DNA of 35,755 nt from a bacterium (lineage in GTDB: Bacteria; Patescibacteriota; Microgenomatia; Levybacterales; UBA12049): the NCBI GenBank assembly GCA_030698775.1, contig JAUYMJ010000015.1:1-35755 (forward strand), written 5' to 3'. Below are positions 1 to 9,639 of the stretch, one piece after another (the first letter of the stretch is position 1; every line of letters begins with the position of its first letter). Below the pieces are notes generated by a model. It worked only from the letters and a program-made list of their open reading frames with translations, made no database searches and was not told the DNA's origin. Both the position numbers and the translations under genes were made by a program.

Positions 1-258
1 ATCTTTTTGAAGCGACTCGAGATACCTGAGGATCGCGACACTACCCAGACTATGACCGATTAAAAATGTTTCCGTATCCGGCCTTCCTACTACCTGATGA
101 AGAAAAGGGATCCATTCGTGCAGCTGTGGAAACTGTGTATGTGGCATTTGAGGATTATGAAACGCGATACCGTGTTTTTCCAGTTCTCTTCCCAACCACG
201 GCCTCCATCCTTCATCGGCATGTCCACCCCAACCATGTACCGATATCACGCGCTTCAT
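1..258 (-). CDS. Alpha/beta hydrolase, RBBP9/YdeN-like serine hydrolase (3' end cut by window edge; absent from ORF track)
   Basis: Reverse-strand translation from ATG at 258: MKRVISVHGWGGHADEGWRPWLGRELEKHGIAFHNPQMPHTQFPQLHEWIPFLHQVVGRPDTETFLIGHSLGSVAILRYLESLQKD; nucleophile elbow GHSLGS. Confidence 0.82.
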   Translation of the reverse strand, partial: MKRVISVHGWGGHADEGWRPWLGRELEKHGIAFHNPQMPHTQFPQLHEWIPFLHQVVGRPDTETFLIGHSLGSVAILRYLESLQKD

Positions 259-262
259 ACAA

Positions 263-1363
263 TCAATCTTGCACCGTTTTCAATTTCCGCTCTTTTTCAA
301 ACCGTTCAATAGCCAACTGAATAAGCCTATCAATCAATTCTGTATATCCTATTCCTGATGCCTCCCAAAGCTTCGGATACATACTGATTTTCGTAAATCC
401 GGGGATTGTATTAATCTCATTCACGAAAAGCTTTCCGTTTTTTGAGAGGAAGAAATCAACCCGCGCCATACCTTCACAACAGAGTACTTGAAACGCTTTT
501 ACCGCGAGTTCCTGCAGGGTTTTCAAAGTTTTCTCCGGGAGCTTTGCAGGAATCAGCAGTTTCGCACCGTTTTCATCAATATATTTTGCGTCGTATGAAT
601 AAAACTCATGCGTCGGCACAATCTCACCTGCTAGTGAGGCTTTGGGTTCTTCGTTCCCAAGAACTGCACACTCAAGCTCCCGCCCCTCAATATATTCCTC
701 AATGAGAATCTTAGTGTCATAAGAGAAAGCATCCGTAACTGCTTTTTCAAACTCCCCTTGCGAATGCACTTTGGTTACACCAACCGAAGACCCGAGGTTT
801 GCCGGCTTTACAAAAAACGGTACTCCGAGTTTTTTTACGGTGTTACTATAGTTAATCCCTTTTTTTTGAGAAATATGGTAGACAAGAAAATCCGCAGTCG
901 GAATTCCCGAAGCCACCAAAAGCCGTTTCATCACGTCCTTATCCATCCCCAGAACCGACCCGATTACCGATGCGCCAACGAATGGAACATGGGCAAGCTT
1001 GAGAAGCCCCTGCACCGTACCATCTTCTCCATATGTCCCGTGAAGCACTGGAAAAACGACGTCGATTGATGCACTGTCTTTTTCTCCGACAGCTTGTAAA
1101 TTCTTATCACTTCTCCACGGAGTTAGTGAAACATTCTGCGAAGACGTATTCAGGGCAATCAACTTGGGGTTGTTAGCGTTGAGGAGAAATGATGACCTCT
1201 CCTGAAGATGCCAACGGCCAGCCTTGTCAATTCCTATCAGAACGGGCTCATACTTCTCCTTATCAAGTGCTTCGATGACGTTTTTTGCAGACTGAAGCGA
1301 CACCTCATGCTCAGCCGACTGTCCCCCAAAAAGAATACCGATTCGAAGTTTTCGTTTTCTCAT
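263..1363 (-). CDS. ddl: D-alanine--D-alanine ligase
   Basis: MRKRKLRIGILFGGQSAEHEVSLQSA..., VFPVLHGTYGEDGTVQGLL, EINTIPGFT. Start placed at internal Met rather than the 1399 start of the ORF track, which overlaps alr. Confidence 0.97.
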   Translation of the reverse strand: MRKRKLRIGILFGGQSAEHEVSLQSAKNVIEALDKEKYEPVLIGIDKAGRWHLQERSSFLLNANNPKLIALNTSSQNVSLTPWRSDKNLQAVGEKDSASIDVVFPVLHGTYGEDGTVQGLLKLAHVPFVGASVIGSVLGMDKDVMKRLLVASGIPTADFLVYHISQKKGINYSNTVKKLGVPFFVKPANLGSSVGVTKVHSQGEFEKAVTDAFSYDTKILIEEYIEGRELECAVLGNEEPKASLAGEIVPTHEFYSYDAKYIDENGAKLLIPAKLPEKTLKTLQELAVKAFQVLCCEGMARVDFFLSKNGKLFVNEINTIPGFTKISMYPKLWEASGIGYTELIDRLIQLAIERFEKERKLKTVQD

Positions 1364-1364
1364 A

Positions 1365-2486
1365 TTACTCTTTGTACACCCTCTGAACCCGCTCTGCAAG
1401 TGATGTGAGTACTTCGTAGTTAATCGTGCCGATCCTGTCCGCTATTTCCTCCGTTGTTATCTCCTTACTCCCCTGTTTTCCGATCAAAATTACCTCGTCT
1501 CCGACTTCTGTCCCGGGGATATGGGTGATGTCAACTGATGATTGGTCCATAGACACCCGACCGACAAGAGGCGCCCTCGTGCCGTTGACTAACACGTCCC
1601 CGTAATTCGGGCTCCTGCGAAACCCGTCTGCATACCCGATGGGAAGCGCGGCAATCACCATATCTTTCTTTGCGATAAACGACCTACCGTAACCGACACT
1701 CTCCCCTCTCCCGATCCTTCGGATTTGCACTATCTTTGTTTTGAGCGTAAGGATTGATTCGGAAACAAAAGGGAGGGTATATGAGGCATTAGGAAGCGGG
1801 CCGAATAATATTTTCCCGGGGCGAACCATAGTGAAATGGCTCTCGGGGATCCGGAGGGTTGCCGCGCTATTTGCAGCATGGATCATTGGCGGATGTATCC
1901 CAAGTTTTGAAAGTTTAGCAATGACTTCTGTAAAAACCGTGAGCTGCTCGTAGGTAAACGTCAGATCCTCGTTATCCGCATCTGCAAAATGCGTAAATAC
2001 CCCTTCAAGTCTACTATGTTCAGCCTTTGCGACCTTGGAAACAAAGGCAACCGCATCTTTTGGCAGCACCCCAAGCCGGTGCATTCCCGTGTCAATTTTG
2101 ACGTGGACAGTTGCGGTTTTTCTTTTTTGCTTTGCCTTCTTCGATAAAGCTTGAAGAATATCGTCATCCATGACATTGACTGACAAATCTAGCTCTAATG
2201 CTTCATCAAGGCTTTGTTCATCCGTATAATTTAACAGGAGAATTGGAAGTTTAATTCCAGCTTCACGTATAAGACGTGCTTCAAAAAGACAAATGACCCC
2301 GAGGTAATCTGCTCCGAGCTGTTCTGCTTTTTTGGCAATACGGACAATGCCGTGGCCATATGCATTGCCTTTCACAACAGCCATGAGTTTTGTCTTTGAA
2401 GAAAGAAGTGAGCGGACTGATCGGTAGTTTTTCCCGTAGAGACCTAAATCTATTTCTGCAGTAACCAGTCTTCCTGGAATAAGCAT
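1365..2486 (-). CDS. alr: Alanine racemase
   Basis: PLP motif VVKGNAYGHG, KIDTGMHRLG, VGYGRSF, GRVSMDQ. Confidence 0.97.
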   Translation of the reverse strand: MLIPGRLVTAEIDLGLYGKNYRSVRSLLSSKTKLMAVVKGNAYGHGIVRIAKKAEQLGADYLGVICLFEARLIREAGIKLPILLLNYTDEQSLDEALELDLSVNVMDDDILQALSKKAKQKRKTATVHVKIDTGMHRLGVLPKDAVAFVSKVAKAEHSRLEGVFTHFADADNEDLTFTYEQLTVFTEVIAKLSKLGIHPPMIHAANSAATLRIPESHFTMVRPGKILFGPLPNASYTLPFVSESILTLKTKIVQIRRIGRGESVGYGRSFIAKKDMVIAALPIGYADGFRRSPNYGDVLVNGTRAPLVGRVSMDQSSVDITHIPGTEVGDEVILIGKQGSKEITTEEIADRIGTINYEVLTSLAERVQRVYKE

Positions 2487-2500
2487 CGCTTGATTATAGC
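2487..2500 (-). promoter_or_regulatory. Extended -10 promoter of alr (leaderless layout)
   Basis: Reverse strand TGCTATAATcaagcgATG; -10 ends 6 nt before the alr start codon. Confidence 0.65.
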
Positions 2501-2516
2501 ACTTTGTTGCAACAGC

Positions 2517-3854
2517 TCATTCGGATGGTATCTGGTCGCGCCTTTTCTCGATGCTTGAGAACCGTATTCTGTCTCCACGAAAAAGGATATCAATTTCCCC
2601 CGTGGGACCATTCCTATGCTTTGCCACGAGAAGTTTTGTCGGGATACTATGACCGCTCACTTCAGCCTCCGGGCGGTAAAGAAACATCACCACGTCCGCA
2701 TCCTGTTCGATTGCCCCCGACTCACGAAGATCGGCAAGTTGTGGTTTTTTCTCCCCCCTATGCTCAACAGCACGGGAAAGTTGGGACGCTGAAAGGACGG
2801 GTACGTTAAGCTCACGCGCCAAATTTTTCAAGGCCTGCGATACCATCGAGACTTCCTGTACCCGGTTATCATACCGCCTCCCAGGATCAACAAGCTGCAG
2901 GTAGTCAACGACAATGAGCGAGACATTATGCTCAAGCTGCAAACGCCGCGCTTTACTCCGCATTTCGGTAAGTGAGAGCCCCGGTGTATCATCGATGAAA
3001 ATTGGCGCATCCCCCAATTCTCCCATTGCATCTGACAGTTTCACGTAATCCGAATCTGCAAGCTTCCCCGTTTTAAATTTCCACGCATCAACATCGGCTT
3101 GCGCGACTAGCAAACGGTCAACTAACTCCTCTTTGCTCATTTCAAGTGAAAATATGCCGACAGGCTTCTTCTCCCTGACTGCGATATGCTGCGCGATATT
3201 GAGGACAAAAGCAGTCTTTCCCTGACCGGGCCTCGCTGCGAGAATCACTAAATTGGCTTTTTGTAAACCGGAAAGAAGATTGTCGGCATCAACAAAACCT
3301 GTACTCACCCCACGAAGGCCTCCACCGCGACGGTGAATCTCATCAATTCTGTCAAAGCTCTCAGCCAGTGTATCTTTCACAGGCACAAACCCTCTCGTCA
3401 GATGCCCCTGTGATATGGAAAAAAGTGAAGATTCGGCCTTATCCAGAAGTTCTATCACACCTTTTTCCTCCTGGTATCCCATCTCGGCGAGTGAGGTTCC
3501 TGTTTGGATAAGTGAGCGCTTAAGAGCTGTTTCTTTGACAATTTTTGCGTACTCGCCGACGTTGGTTGCAGTCGGGACCATATCAACAAGTCCCGCGAGA
3601 TACCCTCTCTCCAATTTGTCAAAAACTTTTTTCTTCTTCAGCTGTGTCGTCAGGGTGAGCAGGTCAATTGGCTTCCTTTCTTCATACAGCGTGAGCATGC
3701 AGTCAAAAATGATCCCGTTGATGTCGTTGTAGAAATTCTCTGCACGCAGTACTTCGGCCACAGCATGAATCGCGTCTTTATCAATGAGAATTGCACCAAG
3801 AACGCTTTGCTCTGCCTCGTCGTTATGTGGCAACGTTTTAATTTTTGTAGCCAT
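2517..3854 (-). CDS. dnaB: Replicative DNA helicase DnaB
   Basis: PHNDEAEQSVLGAIL, Walker A ARPGQGKTAF, VVDYLQL, SQLSRAVE. Confidence 0.97.
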   Translation of the reverse strand: MATKIKTLPHNDEAEQSVLGAILIDKDAIHAVAEVLRAENFYNDINGIIFDCMLTLYEERKPIDLLTLTTQLKKKKVFDKLERGYLAGLVDMVPTATNVGEYAKIVKETALKRSLIQTGTSLAEMGYQEEKGVIELLDKAESSLFSISQGHLTRGFVPVKDTLAESFDRIDEIHRRGGGLRGVSTGFVDADNLLSGLQKANLVILAARPGQGKTAFVLNIAQHIAVREKKPVGIFSLEMSKEELVDRLLVAQADVDAWKFKTGKLADSDYVKLSDAMGELGDAPIFIDDTPGLSLTEMRSKARRLQLEHNVSLIVVDYLQLVDPGRRYDNRVQEVSMVSQALKNLARELNVPVLSASQLSRAVEHRGEKKPQLADLRESGAIEQDADVVMFLYRPEAEVSGHSIPTKLLVAKHRNGPTGEIDILFRGDRIRFSSIEKRRDQIPSE

Positions 3855-3855
3855 A

Positions 3856-3960
3856 CATTTAACGTCTAGTTTGTTAGCGGCTAGCGTCTAGTTGGAGTTT
3901 ATTATGAACAAAAGATAACCAGATCAACTGAACGCTAAACGCTAGATGCTAGATGCTAGA
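3856..3960. repeat. Intergenic inverted/tandem short-word repeat (CTAGCGTCTAG / GCTAGATGCTAGATGCTAGACGCT)
   Basis: Arms aacgtctagtttgttagcggctagcgtctagtt and aacgctaaacgctagatgctagatgctagacgct are approximately inverted relative to each other. Confidence 0.7.
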
Positions 3961-4468
3961 CGCTCAGCAATATTGTTTCTACCTCCTGGGGAAGTTTTTC
4001 TTTCGTCGACGAAAATTTTTGTGACGTTATAACATTGTCTTTCATGAATGTATTGACGACTTCTTTGGCTTTTTCACCGGTGAGAAGGATCACATGCGAG
4101 CTGAGTGACGAGAGAAACGACGGGTCAATAAGCGTGTCGACATCGACCAGTACGACATCATGTTCTGAAAGTTTGCTGTGGGATTTCTCAAAAGATGACA
4201 ATTTTCCAAGGAGCACATCAACGGAATCGACAGAAAGGCTGAATGTAAGTGTCTCATCAATCTGAGAACCTTTTATTTTCATCCCGGCGACTTCATACTC
4301 TCCGGGAGATGCGATGATGACCCCATCGCGTACGGAATATTTTGATCCCGTTGTTCCTTCTATGAAAATAGATGCATTCCCGTCAGTTTTTCCGGCAGGA
4401 TTTATGACGACAACCGCCCTTTTTCCTTTTATCCGGACTGACGATTTCGGAAGGCTTGCAATTTCCAT
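3956..4468 (-). CDS. Degenerate metallo-beta-lactamase-fold (UPF0173/YtnP-like) protein
   Basis: MEIASLPKSSVRIKGKRAVVVINPAGK...GEYEVAGMKIKG resembles small CPR MBL-fold proteins but lacks their His motifs. Start at Met 4468 is supported by TTGTCA-17-TAGGAT-gaggtac-ATG. Confidence 0.55.
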   Translation of the reverse strand: MEIASLPKSSVRIKGKRAVVVINPAGKTDGNASIFIEGTTGSKYSVRDGVIIASPGEYEVAGMKIKGSQIDETLTFSLSVDSVDVLLGKLSSFEKSHSKLSEHDVVLVDVDTLIDPSFLSSLSSHVILLTGEKAKEVVNTFMKDNVITSQKFSSTKEKLPQEVETILLSV

Positions 4469-4670
4469 GTACCTCATCCTAACAGAATACACTTTTCTTG
4501 ACAAGAGTAACGAATTTTCGTATCATGGGACAATTCTTAGCTGCCTTTCTGACTGCTCTCTTTATGCCACGAAGCAAAACCTATCGTTACAAATCGGTGA
4601 AGAAATAGCAACATTCTTCGCACATCTCAAGAGACGAACGGATTGTCCCGGATAGTGATACATTCCGCAT

Positions 4671-5102
4671 ATGAAAGCCGAACGAGTCATACTGTCATTT
4701 ATTGCCCTTCTTATCGGGCTTGGGGTCGCAGGCGGTGTTTTCTATCTTTATCAATCGTCAAAAACCGTCCAAACCCCCGGCAAAAAACCTCTCCCGACAG
4801 TCGTTCTCCCGTCACCGACCCCCGATGAGACAAAAGGCATTTTGGTCGTTGAAAAACCGAAAGATGAGGACGTGACGACGGACAATACGGTCACCGTTTC
4901 AGGGAAAACGGAAAGCGACGCTATTGTCATCATCAGCTCGGCAAGTGATGAACAAGTCGCATCCCCAACGGCAACAGGATCATTTACCGTGACACTGTCA
5001 CTTGATGACGGTGAGAACCTCATCCATATCCTGGCAAAATTTTCAGACGGTACAGAGAAAAAAGAGGATAGAACGGTAACTGTTTCATCGGAGAATTTCT
5101 AA
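4671..5102 (+). CDS. Membrane-anchored Ig-like (glucodextranase-B-like) domain protein
   Basis: N-terminal TM, Pro/Thr linker, then VEKPKDEDVTTDNTVTVSGKTE...GSFTVTLSLDDGENLIHILAKFSDG. Confidence 0.65.
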   Translation: MKAERVILSFIALLIGLGVAGGVFYLYQSSKTVQTPGKKPLPTVVLPSPTPDETKGILVVEKPKDEDVTTDNTVTVSGKTESDAIVIISSASDEQVASPTATGSFTVTLSLDDGENLIHILAKFSDGTEKKEDRTVTVSSENF

Positions 5103-5105
5103 GAT

Positions 5106-5867
5106 ATGAAAGATATATTTGCTATCATTCTCGTTATCCTTCTTCTAGGTGCATCAACCGCACTCACACTCGCAGCAGAAACAGCAACCCCTTCTCCCTC
5201 TCCAAAAAAGTCACTTCCCGGCGACTCGCTGACGAAGGAGATCACAAATCTGAAAGAAAAAATCGCATCCAGGGTCGCAGAGTTAAAATTAGTTGAGAAA
5301 CGAGGGATAGTAGGAATCGTTACTGAGGTGAAAGACACCGAGATCACCCTGAGTGACAGCAAGGGCAATACGCGGTTTGTCGATGTTGACGAGTTGACGA
5401 AATTTACCGGTTCGGATAGCAAAGCAACATTTGGCATTTCGGATATCAAAAAAGATATGTCTCTGGCAATTCTCGGAAGGTACAACAAGCAATCGGAGCG
5501 GCTTCTTGCACGGTTCGTAAAACAGATAACGCTTCCTAAATTTCTCTCAGGGACAATAACCGATATCGACAAAACAGGCTTCTCGTTCTCGCTCAAAGAC
5601 GCTTCGGGTAAGACAATCGATATTGACGTGGAGAATGTCACAAAAACCCAGAGCTATACAAAAGAAAACGGTGTCGTCAGGTCGGGGTTCTCAAAACTCT
5701 TTGTCGGCGACAGCGTTGTCCTGAGTGGCTTCCCGGACAAAAAAGACCCGACAAGAATTGTCGCAACACGAGTCTTGTTGCTTTCGGATTTTACAAAGAA
5801 AACGGAAATCGAATCTTCCCCTCCGACAACGAGACCCTCCGCTAAACCAACGGCAACTGAACAATAA
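5106..5867 (+). CDS. Secreted/anchored beta-rich protein with DUF5666-like repeats
   Basis: Signal peptide; two related modules GIVGIVTEVKDTEITLSDSKGNTRFVDVDELTKF and LSGTITDIDKTGFSFSLKDASGKTIDIDVENVTK. Confidence 0.55.
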   Translation: MKDIFAIILVILLLGASTALTLAAETATPSPSPKKSLPGDSLTKEITNLKEKIASRVAELKLVEKRGIVGIVTEVKDTEITLSDSKGNTRFVDVDELTKFTGSDSKATFGISDIKKDMSLAILGRYNKQSERLLARFVKQITLPKFLSGTITDIDKTGFSFSLKDASGKTIDIDVENVTKTQSYTKENGVVRSGFSKLFVGDSVVLSGFPDKKDPTRIVATRVLLLSDFTKKTEIESSPPTTRPSAKPTATEQ

Positions 5868-6961
5868 TGGATGACCGACGGATACTTCTTACCTCTTTCC
5901 TCAAAGAACAACGGGTAGACGCGATTCTTCTATCCTCCCCTCTTTCAATCAAGTACTACACAGGTTTTCATGGATTCTCCCACGAAGAACGGGAAGGATA
6001 CGCACTCCAAACAAAAAACGCCCTCTATCTTCTCACCAGCAAACTCTACGAAGGATCAGTGCAATCACTACCCGGGGTGACCCCCCTGATATATTCTCAG
6101 AAAAATCCATTCTCCAAAATCTTGCAGACACTTTTTAAGAATGAAAATATTCAGAAACTCGGTGTCGAAGAAAATAATCTCACGCTCGCCGAATTCCGAT
6201 CACTTAAGAAACTCATAGCGATCGTACCAACGCAAATCAGGCATCTCAGGATGCAAAAAACAGCAGATGAAATACGAAGCATCAAAAAAGCCTGCGCTAT
6301 CGCAGACCGAGCTTTGGCAATAGTCAGGCCACAAATCAAAACCGGCATAACGGAGAAAGATATCGCTTCGTTGCTCGAAAATGTAATACGGAAAAGCCAT
6401 GGGGAAATTTCATTCCGCCCGATCGTTGCCTTTGCAGAAAATTCTGCCATCCCCCATCACGTCTCAAGCGACAAGAAACTCAAGGCAAATGACATCATTC
6501 TCATCGATTTCGGCGCAAAGTGGGAGGGCTATTGTTCCGACATGACAAGGACTTTTTTCCACGGAAAACCAACAGACGAGCAAAAAAAGGTGTATGAAAC
6601 GGTATTAAGAGCACAACAAGCAGCTATTGATCACCTGTATCATAAGTTAATATATGATACACATTCCTCAAAACATCCATTAAAGAAACCGATAAATGCT
6701 TCTGGTGTTGACAATGCTTCTCGCAAATACGTTGTATCCAAAGGGTATCCGGCTATCCCGCACTCCCTGGGCCACGGCATCGGCCTTGAAGTGCACGAAC
6801 CGCCCTACCTCGGTCCGGGAAGCAAAGATATACTTGAAGAAGGCATGATCTTCTCCATCGAACCGGGAATTTATCTACCAGGAAAATTCGGGGTTCGAAT
6901 CGAGGATCTGTTTGCAATAAAAAATAATGCAGTCGTTCGTTTAACTAATTCTTCTTATTGA
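5867..6961 (+). CDS. pepP: M24 family Xaa-Pro aminopeptidase
   Basis: DFGAKWEGYCSDMTRTF, HSLGHGIGLEVHEPP, GMIFSIEPGIY, GVRIEDL. Confidence 0.9.
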   Translation: MDDRRILLTSFLKEQRVDAILLSSPLSIKYYTGFHGFSHEEREGYALQTKNALYLLTSKLYEGSVQSLPGVTPLIYSQKNPFSKILQTLFKNENIQKLGVEENNLTLAEFRSLKKLIAIVPTQIRHLRMQKTADEIRSIKKACAIADRALAIVRPQIKTGITEKDIASLLENVIRKSHGEISFRPIVAFAENSAIPHHVSSDKKLKANDIILIDFGAKWEGYCSDMTRTFFHGKPTDEQKKVYETVLRAQQAAIDHLYHKLIYDTHSSKHPLKKPINASGVDNASRKYVVSKGYPAIPHSLGHGIGLEVHEPPYLGPGSKDILEEGMIFSIEPGIYLPGKFGVRIEDLFAIKNNAVVRLTNSSY

Positions 6962-6975
6962 GGTATAATAGTTAC

Positions 6976-8265
6976 ATGAACATACAAACGCTAAAAGGAT
7001 TCAGGGATTTTTTACCCAAAGACGCCAGGAAGCGGCAATACGTGATTGGTAAGCTTCGTGCTGTTTTTGAAAAATACGGCTTTGAGCCGCTTGAAACACC
7101 GGCGCTTGAATACGAAGAAATCCTCATGGGCAAATACGGTGAGGGGGGCGACAAAATGATGTATAGGTTTGAGGATAACGGCGGACGCCGTGTCGCCATG
7201 CGTTATGACCAGACTGTCCCCCTCTCCCGAGTTGTAGCGCAGTATCTAAATGAAATAACATTCCCTTTCAAGCGTTACCAGATCCAGCCTGTCTGGCGGG
7301 CCGAGAATACACAAAAAGGAAGGTTTCGGGAATTTACCCAGTGCGATATCGATACCGTCGGCGCAAATTCTGCCCTGGCAGATGCTGAGGTACTTGCAAC
7401 TGTTGTCGAGTCTTTTCAGGATTTGGGGTTTACAAACTTCAAGATTCTCATCAATGACCGTGAGAACCTCAAGTTTTCAGACGACCTGGGTGAGCTCGCC
7501 CCGGACACCAATATCAAAGCGGTGAGGGTTCTTGATAAGCTGAAAAAAATCGGACGCGAAGGCGTACTGACAGAGCTTCAGAAAAGCGGCTTTTCGGAAA
7601 ATACCGCACGCGTAATCCTCGAGACGGCAGAGCAAATGAAACCGACTCAAAGGCTCATCGACGTCTTTGCGGCACTCAAGAAACTCGGTACTGACGAAAA
7701 ATATGTCGAATTTTCAGGGACTCTTGCAAGAGGGCTCGATTACTATACAGGCATCATTTTTGAAACAGAGATTGAAAGCTATGAAGCAGGTGCAGTATGC
7801 AGCGGAGGAAGATACGACAAACTTATCGGGATGTTTGGCAGCAACGATATTCCTGCAGTCGGCTGTGCATTTGGATTCGACCGGATTCTCGATGCGATGG
7901 ATGAACAAAACCTCTTCCCAAAAGACCTACCGGGACAAACGCAGGTACTTGTGACAATTTTCAATCCGGAACTTGCTGAAGAGTCAATGAAAATTTCTTC
8001 TCATCTTCGTTCATCCCAAGAAAATTCGAGGGACGAAGGTACTATCAGTGTTGCACTATGGCTTGACGAAACCGCAAAGATGGAAAAACAGCTCAAGTAT
8101 GCCGACCAAAAAGAAATTCCTTATGTCATCATTATAGGGCCTGAAGAAAAAGAAAAAAATATCGTCACTGTCCGTGATATGAAAACAAGGGAACAAAAAC
8201 AAATGAATATTGATGCATTTGTTACTATACTTAAGGAAAATAAGCAACGATTCTTGCATAGATAA
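6976..8265 (+). CDS. hisS: Histidyl-tRNA synthetase
   Basis: TLKGFRDFLPKD, RYDQTVPLSR, class II motif 2 WRAENTQKGRFREFTQCDID, GLDYYTGIIFE. Start set to ATG 6976 just after TATAATagttac. Confidence 0.97.
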   Translation: MNIQTLKGFRDFLPKDARKRQYVIGKLRAVFEKYGFEPLETPALEYEEILMGKYGEGGDKMMYRFEDNGGRRVAMRYDQTVPLSRVVAQYLNEITFPFKRYQIQPVWRAENTQKGRFREFTQCDIDTVGANSALADAEVLATVVESFQDLGFTNFKILINDRENLKFSDDLGELAPDTNIKAVRVLDKLKKIGREGVLTELQKSGFSENTARVILETAEQMKPTQRLIDVFAALKKLGTDEKYVEFSGTLARGLDYYTGIIFETEIESYEAGAVCSGGRYDKLIGMFGSNDIPAVGCAFGFDRILDAMDEQNLFPKDLPGQTQVLVTIFNPELAEESMKISSHLRSSQENSRDEGTISVALWLDETAKMEKQLKYADQKEIPYVIIIGPEEKEKNIVTVRDMKTREQKQMNIDAFVTILKENKQRFLHR

Positions 8266-8290
8266 CCCCCACTTGTTACATTGGTAGTAC

Positions 8291-9262
8291 GTGGAAGAAC
8301 TTAACGATAAAACCCTCCGTCTTTCCAAACACCGCCTAGCAGTTGTTGCCCTCATCGTAGCCAACATTATCTGGGGAGCCGCTTCACCTATCTTCAAATG
8401 GTCCCTCCAGGACATCCAGCCGTTCACTCTCGCGTTTCTTCGTTTCTTTCTTGCTGCACTCATCATCCTGCCATTTACGCTTCATCAACTTCATGTGAAG
8501 CGGCAAGACTGGGGAAAACTTGCTTTGATGTCTTTTTTTGGGATTACGATAAATATCTCATTTTTCTTCGTCGCACTCCAGATTACCGCGAGCGTCAATG
8601 CTCCGATCATAGGATCTGCCGGTCCGGTATTTATTATTCTTGGGTCGCTTCTTTTTCTCAAAGAAAAGCTGAAAAAAATTGTTCTCATCGGGACACTCGT
8701 AAGCCTCATAGGCGTCGTCGCGATAGTCGCCCAACCGCTCATCGAGAAGGGTCTTGATGCATCATTTATAGGAAATCTTTTTTTGATCGTTGCCGTACTC
8801 GGAGGTGTCGGACACACGCTTCTTCTGAGAAGAATGACAAGGAACTATTCCTCCCTTACCATTACGTTTTGGACATTTGCGTTAGGATCAGTCACATTCA
8901 TTCCCATGATGTACCGGGAGGTGCAGCGTGGAGGATTTTTAACGGGTGTCGGAATGCAAGGATTTATAGGAATTGTTTTTGGTGCGCTCCTCTGTTCGGC
9001 ACTTGCCTACTATCTCTTCGCAATCGCTCTGAAGTACGTCGTTGCATCAGAAAGCAGTGTGTTTACGTACATGGATCCTATTGTCGCAATCGCGATTGCA
9101 GTTCCGCTCCTTGGTGAGAAAATAACTCCTATTTTTACCATCGGCTCACTCCTCGTTTTTACGGGAATCTTTATCGCAGAGAAACGAATTAACTGGCATC
9201 CTATCCATCTCCTCTTCAATCACCAAAAAAGGCCACATGACTATGCCTCTCCTCCTGTGTAA
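8291..9262 (+). CDS. EamA/DMT-superfamily transporter
   Basis: Ten hydrophobic segments; NIIWGAASPIFKW, GSLLFLKEKL, YMDPIVAIAIAVPLLGEKI. GTG start. Confidence 0.9.
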   Translation: MEELNDKTLRLSKHRLAVVALIVANIIWGAASPIFKWSLQDIQPFTLAFLRFFLAALIILPFTLHQLHVKRQDWGKLALMSFFGITINISFFFVALQITASVNAPIIGSAGPVFIILGSLLFLKEKLKKIVLIGTLVSLIGVVAIVAQPLIEKGLDASFIGNLFLIVAVLGGVGHTLLLRRMTRNYSSLTITFWTFALGSVTFIPMMYREVQRGGFLTGVGMQGFIGIVFGALLCSALAYYLFAIALKYVVASESSVFTYMDPIVAIAIAVPLLGEKITPIFTIGSLLVFTGIFIAEKRINWHPIHLLFNHQKRPHDYASPPV

Positions 9263-9278
9263 GCGCGAGGCTCTATTT

Positions 9279-9297
9279 TGAGGCTGACTGAGCCTCA
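9279..9297. other. Perfect 7-bp stem-loop downstream of the EamA gene
   Basis: TGAGGCT-gactg-AGCCTCA; no T-tract, so terminator function is not claimed. Confidence 0.5.
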
Positions 9298-9339
9298 GGA
9301 TACTTGCGTAAACATGTCCGCATCCTGTATAATATGGTC

Positions 9340-9639
9340 ATGAAAGCAAATATCCATCCCACCTTCTTCCCTGAAGCACAGGTTATCTGTGTCTGTGGGA
9401 ACCGGTTTACGACAGGCTCAACGAAAGAAATTATCCACGTTGAACTTTGTAGTAATTGCCACCCGTTCTATACAGGTGAACACAAATTTGTCGATACCGC
9501 ATCAAGAATCCAGAAATTCCAAGCAAAACAGGAAATCGCCAAAAAATACGTCGACAAAAAAGTAAAAAAAATGGAAGAAAAAAAGCGCAAAGACGATGCC
9601 CCCAAGTCACTTCGGGAAATGCTCCTTTCATTAAAATAG
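9340..9639 (+). CDS. rpmE: 50S ribosomal protein bL31 with charged C-terminal extension
   Basis: [46 protein letters not shown]. Start at 9340 after TATAATatggtc. Confidence 0.94.
   Translation: MKANIHPTFFPEAQVICVCGNRFTTGSTKEIIHVELCSNCHPFYTGEHKFVDTASRIQKFQAKQEIAKKYVDKKVKKMEEKKRKDDAPKSLREMLLSLK

Noticed and set aside
3856-3960. CRISPR-like look of the repeated CTAG words
   Set aside because: Units are too short and irregular, no spacers, no cas genes.
9409-9427. ACGACAGGCTCAACGAAAG in rpmE resembling the CCTTCGAC-GCTCAGG repeat
   Set aside because: It encodes the conserved bL31 segment FTTGSTKE; the resemblance is coincidental.
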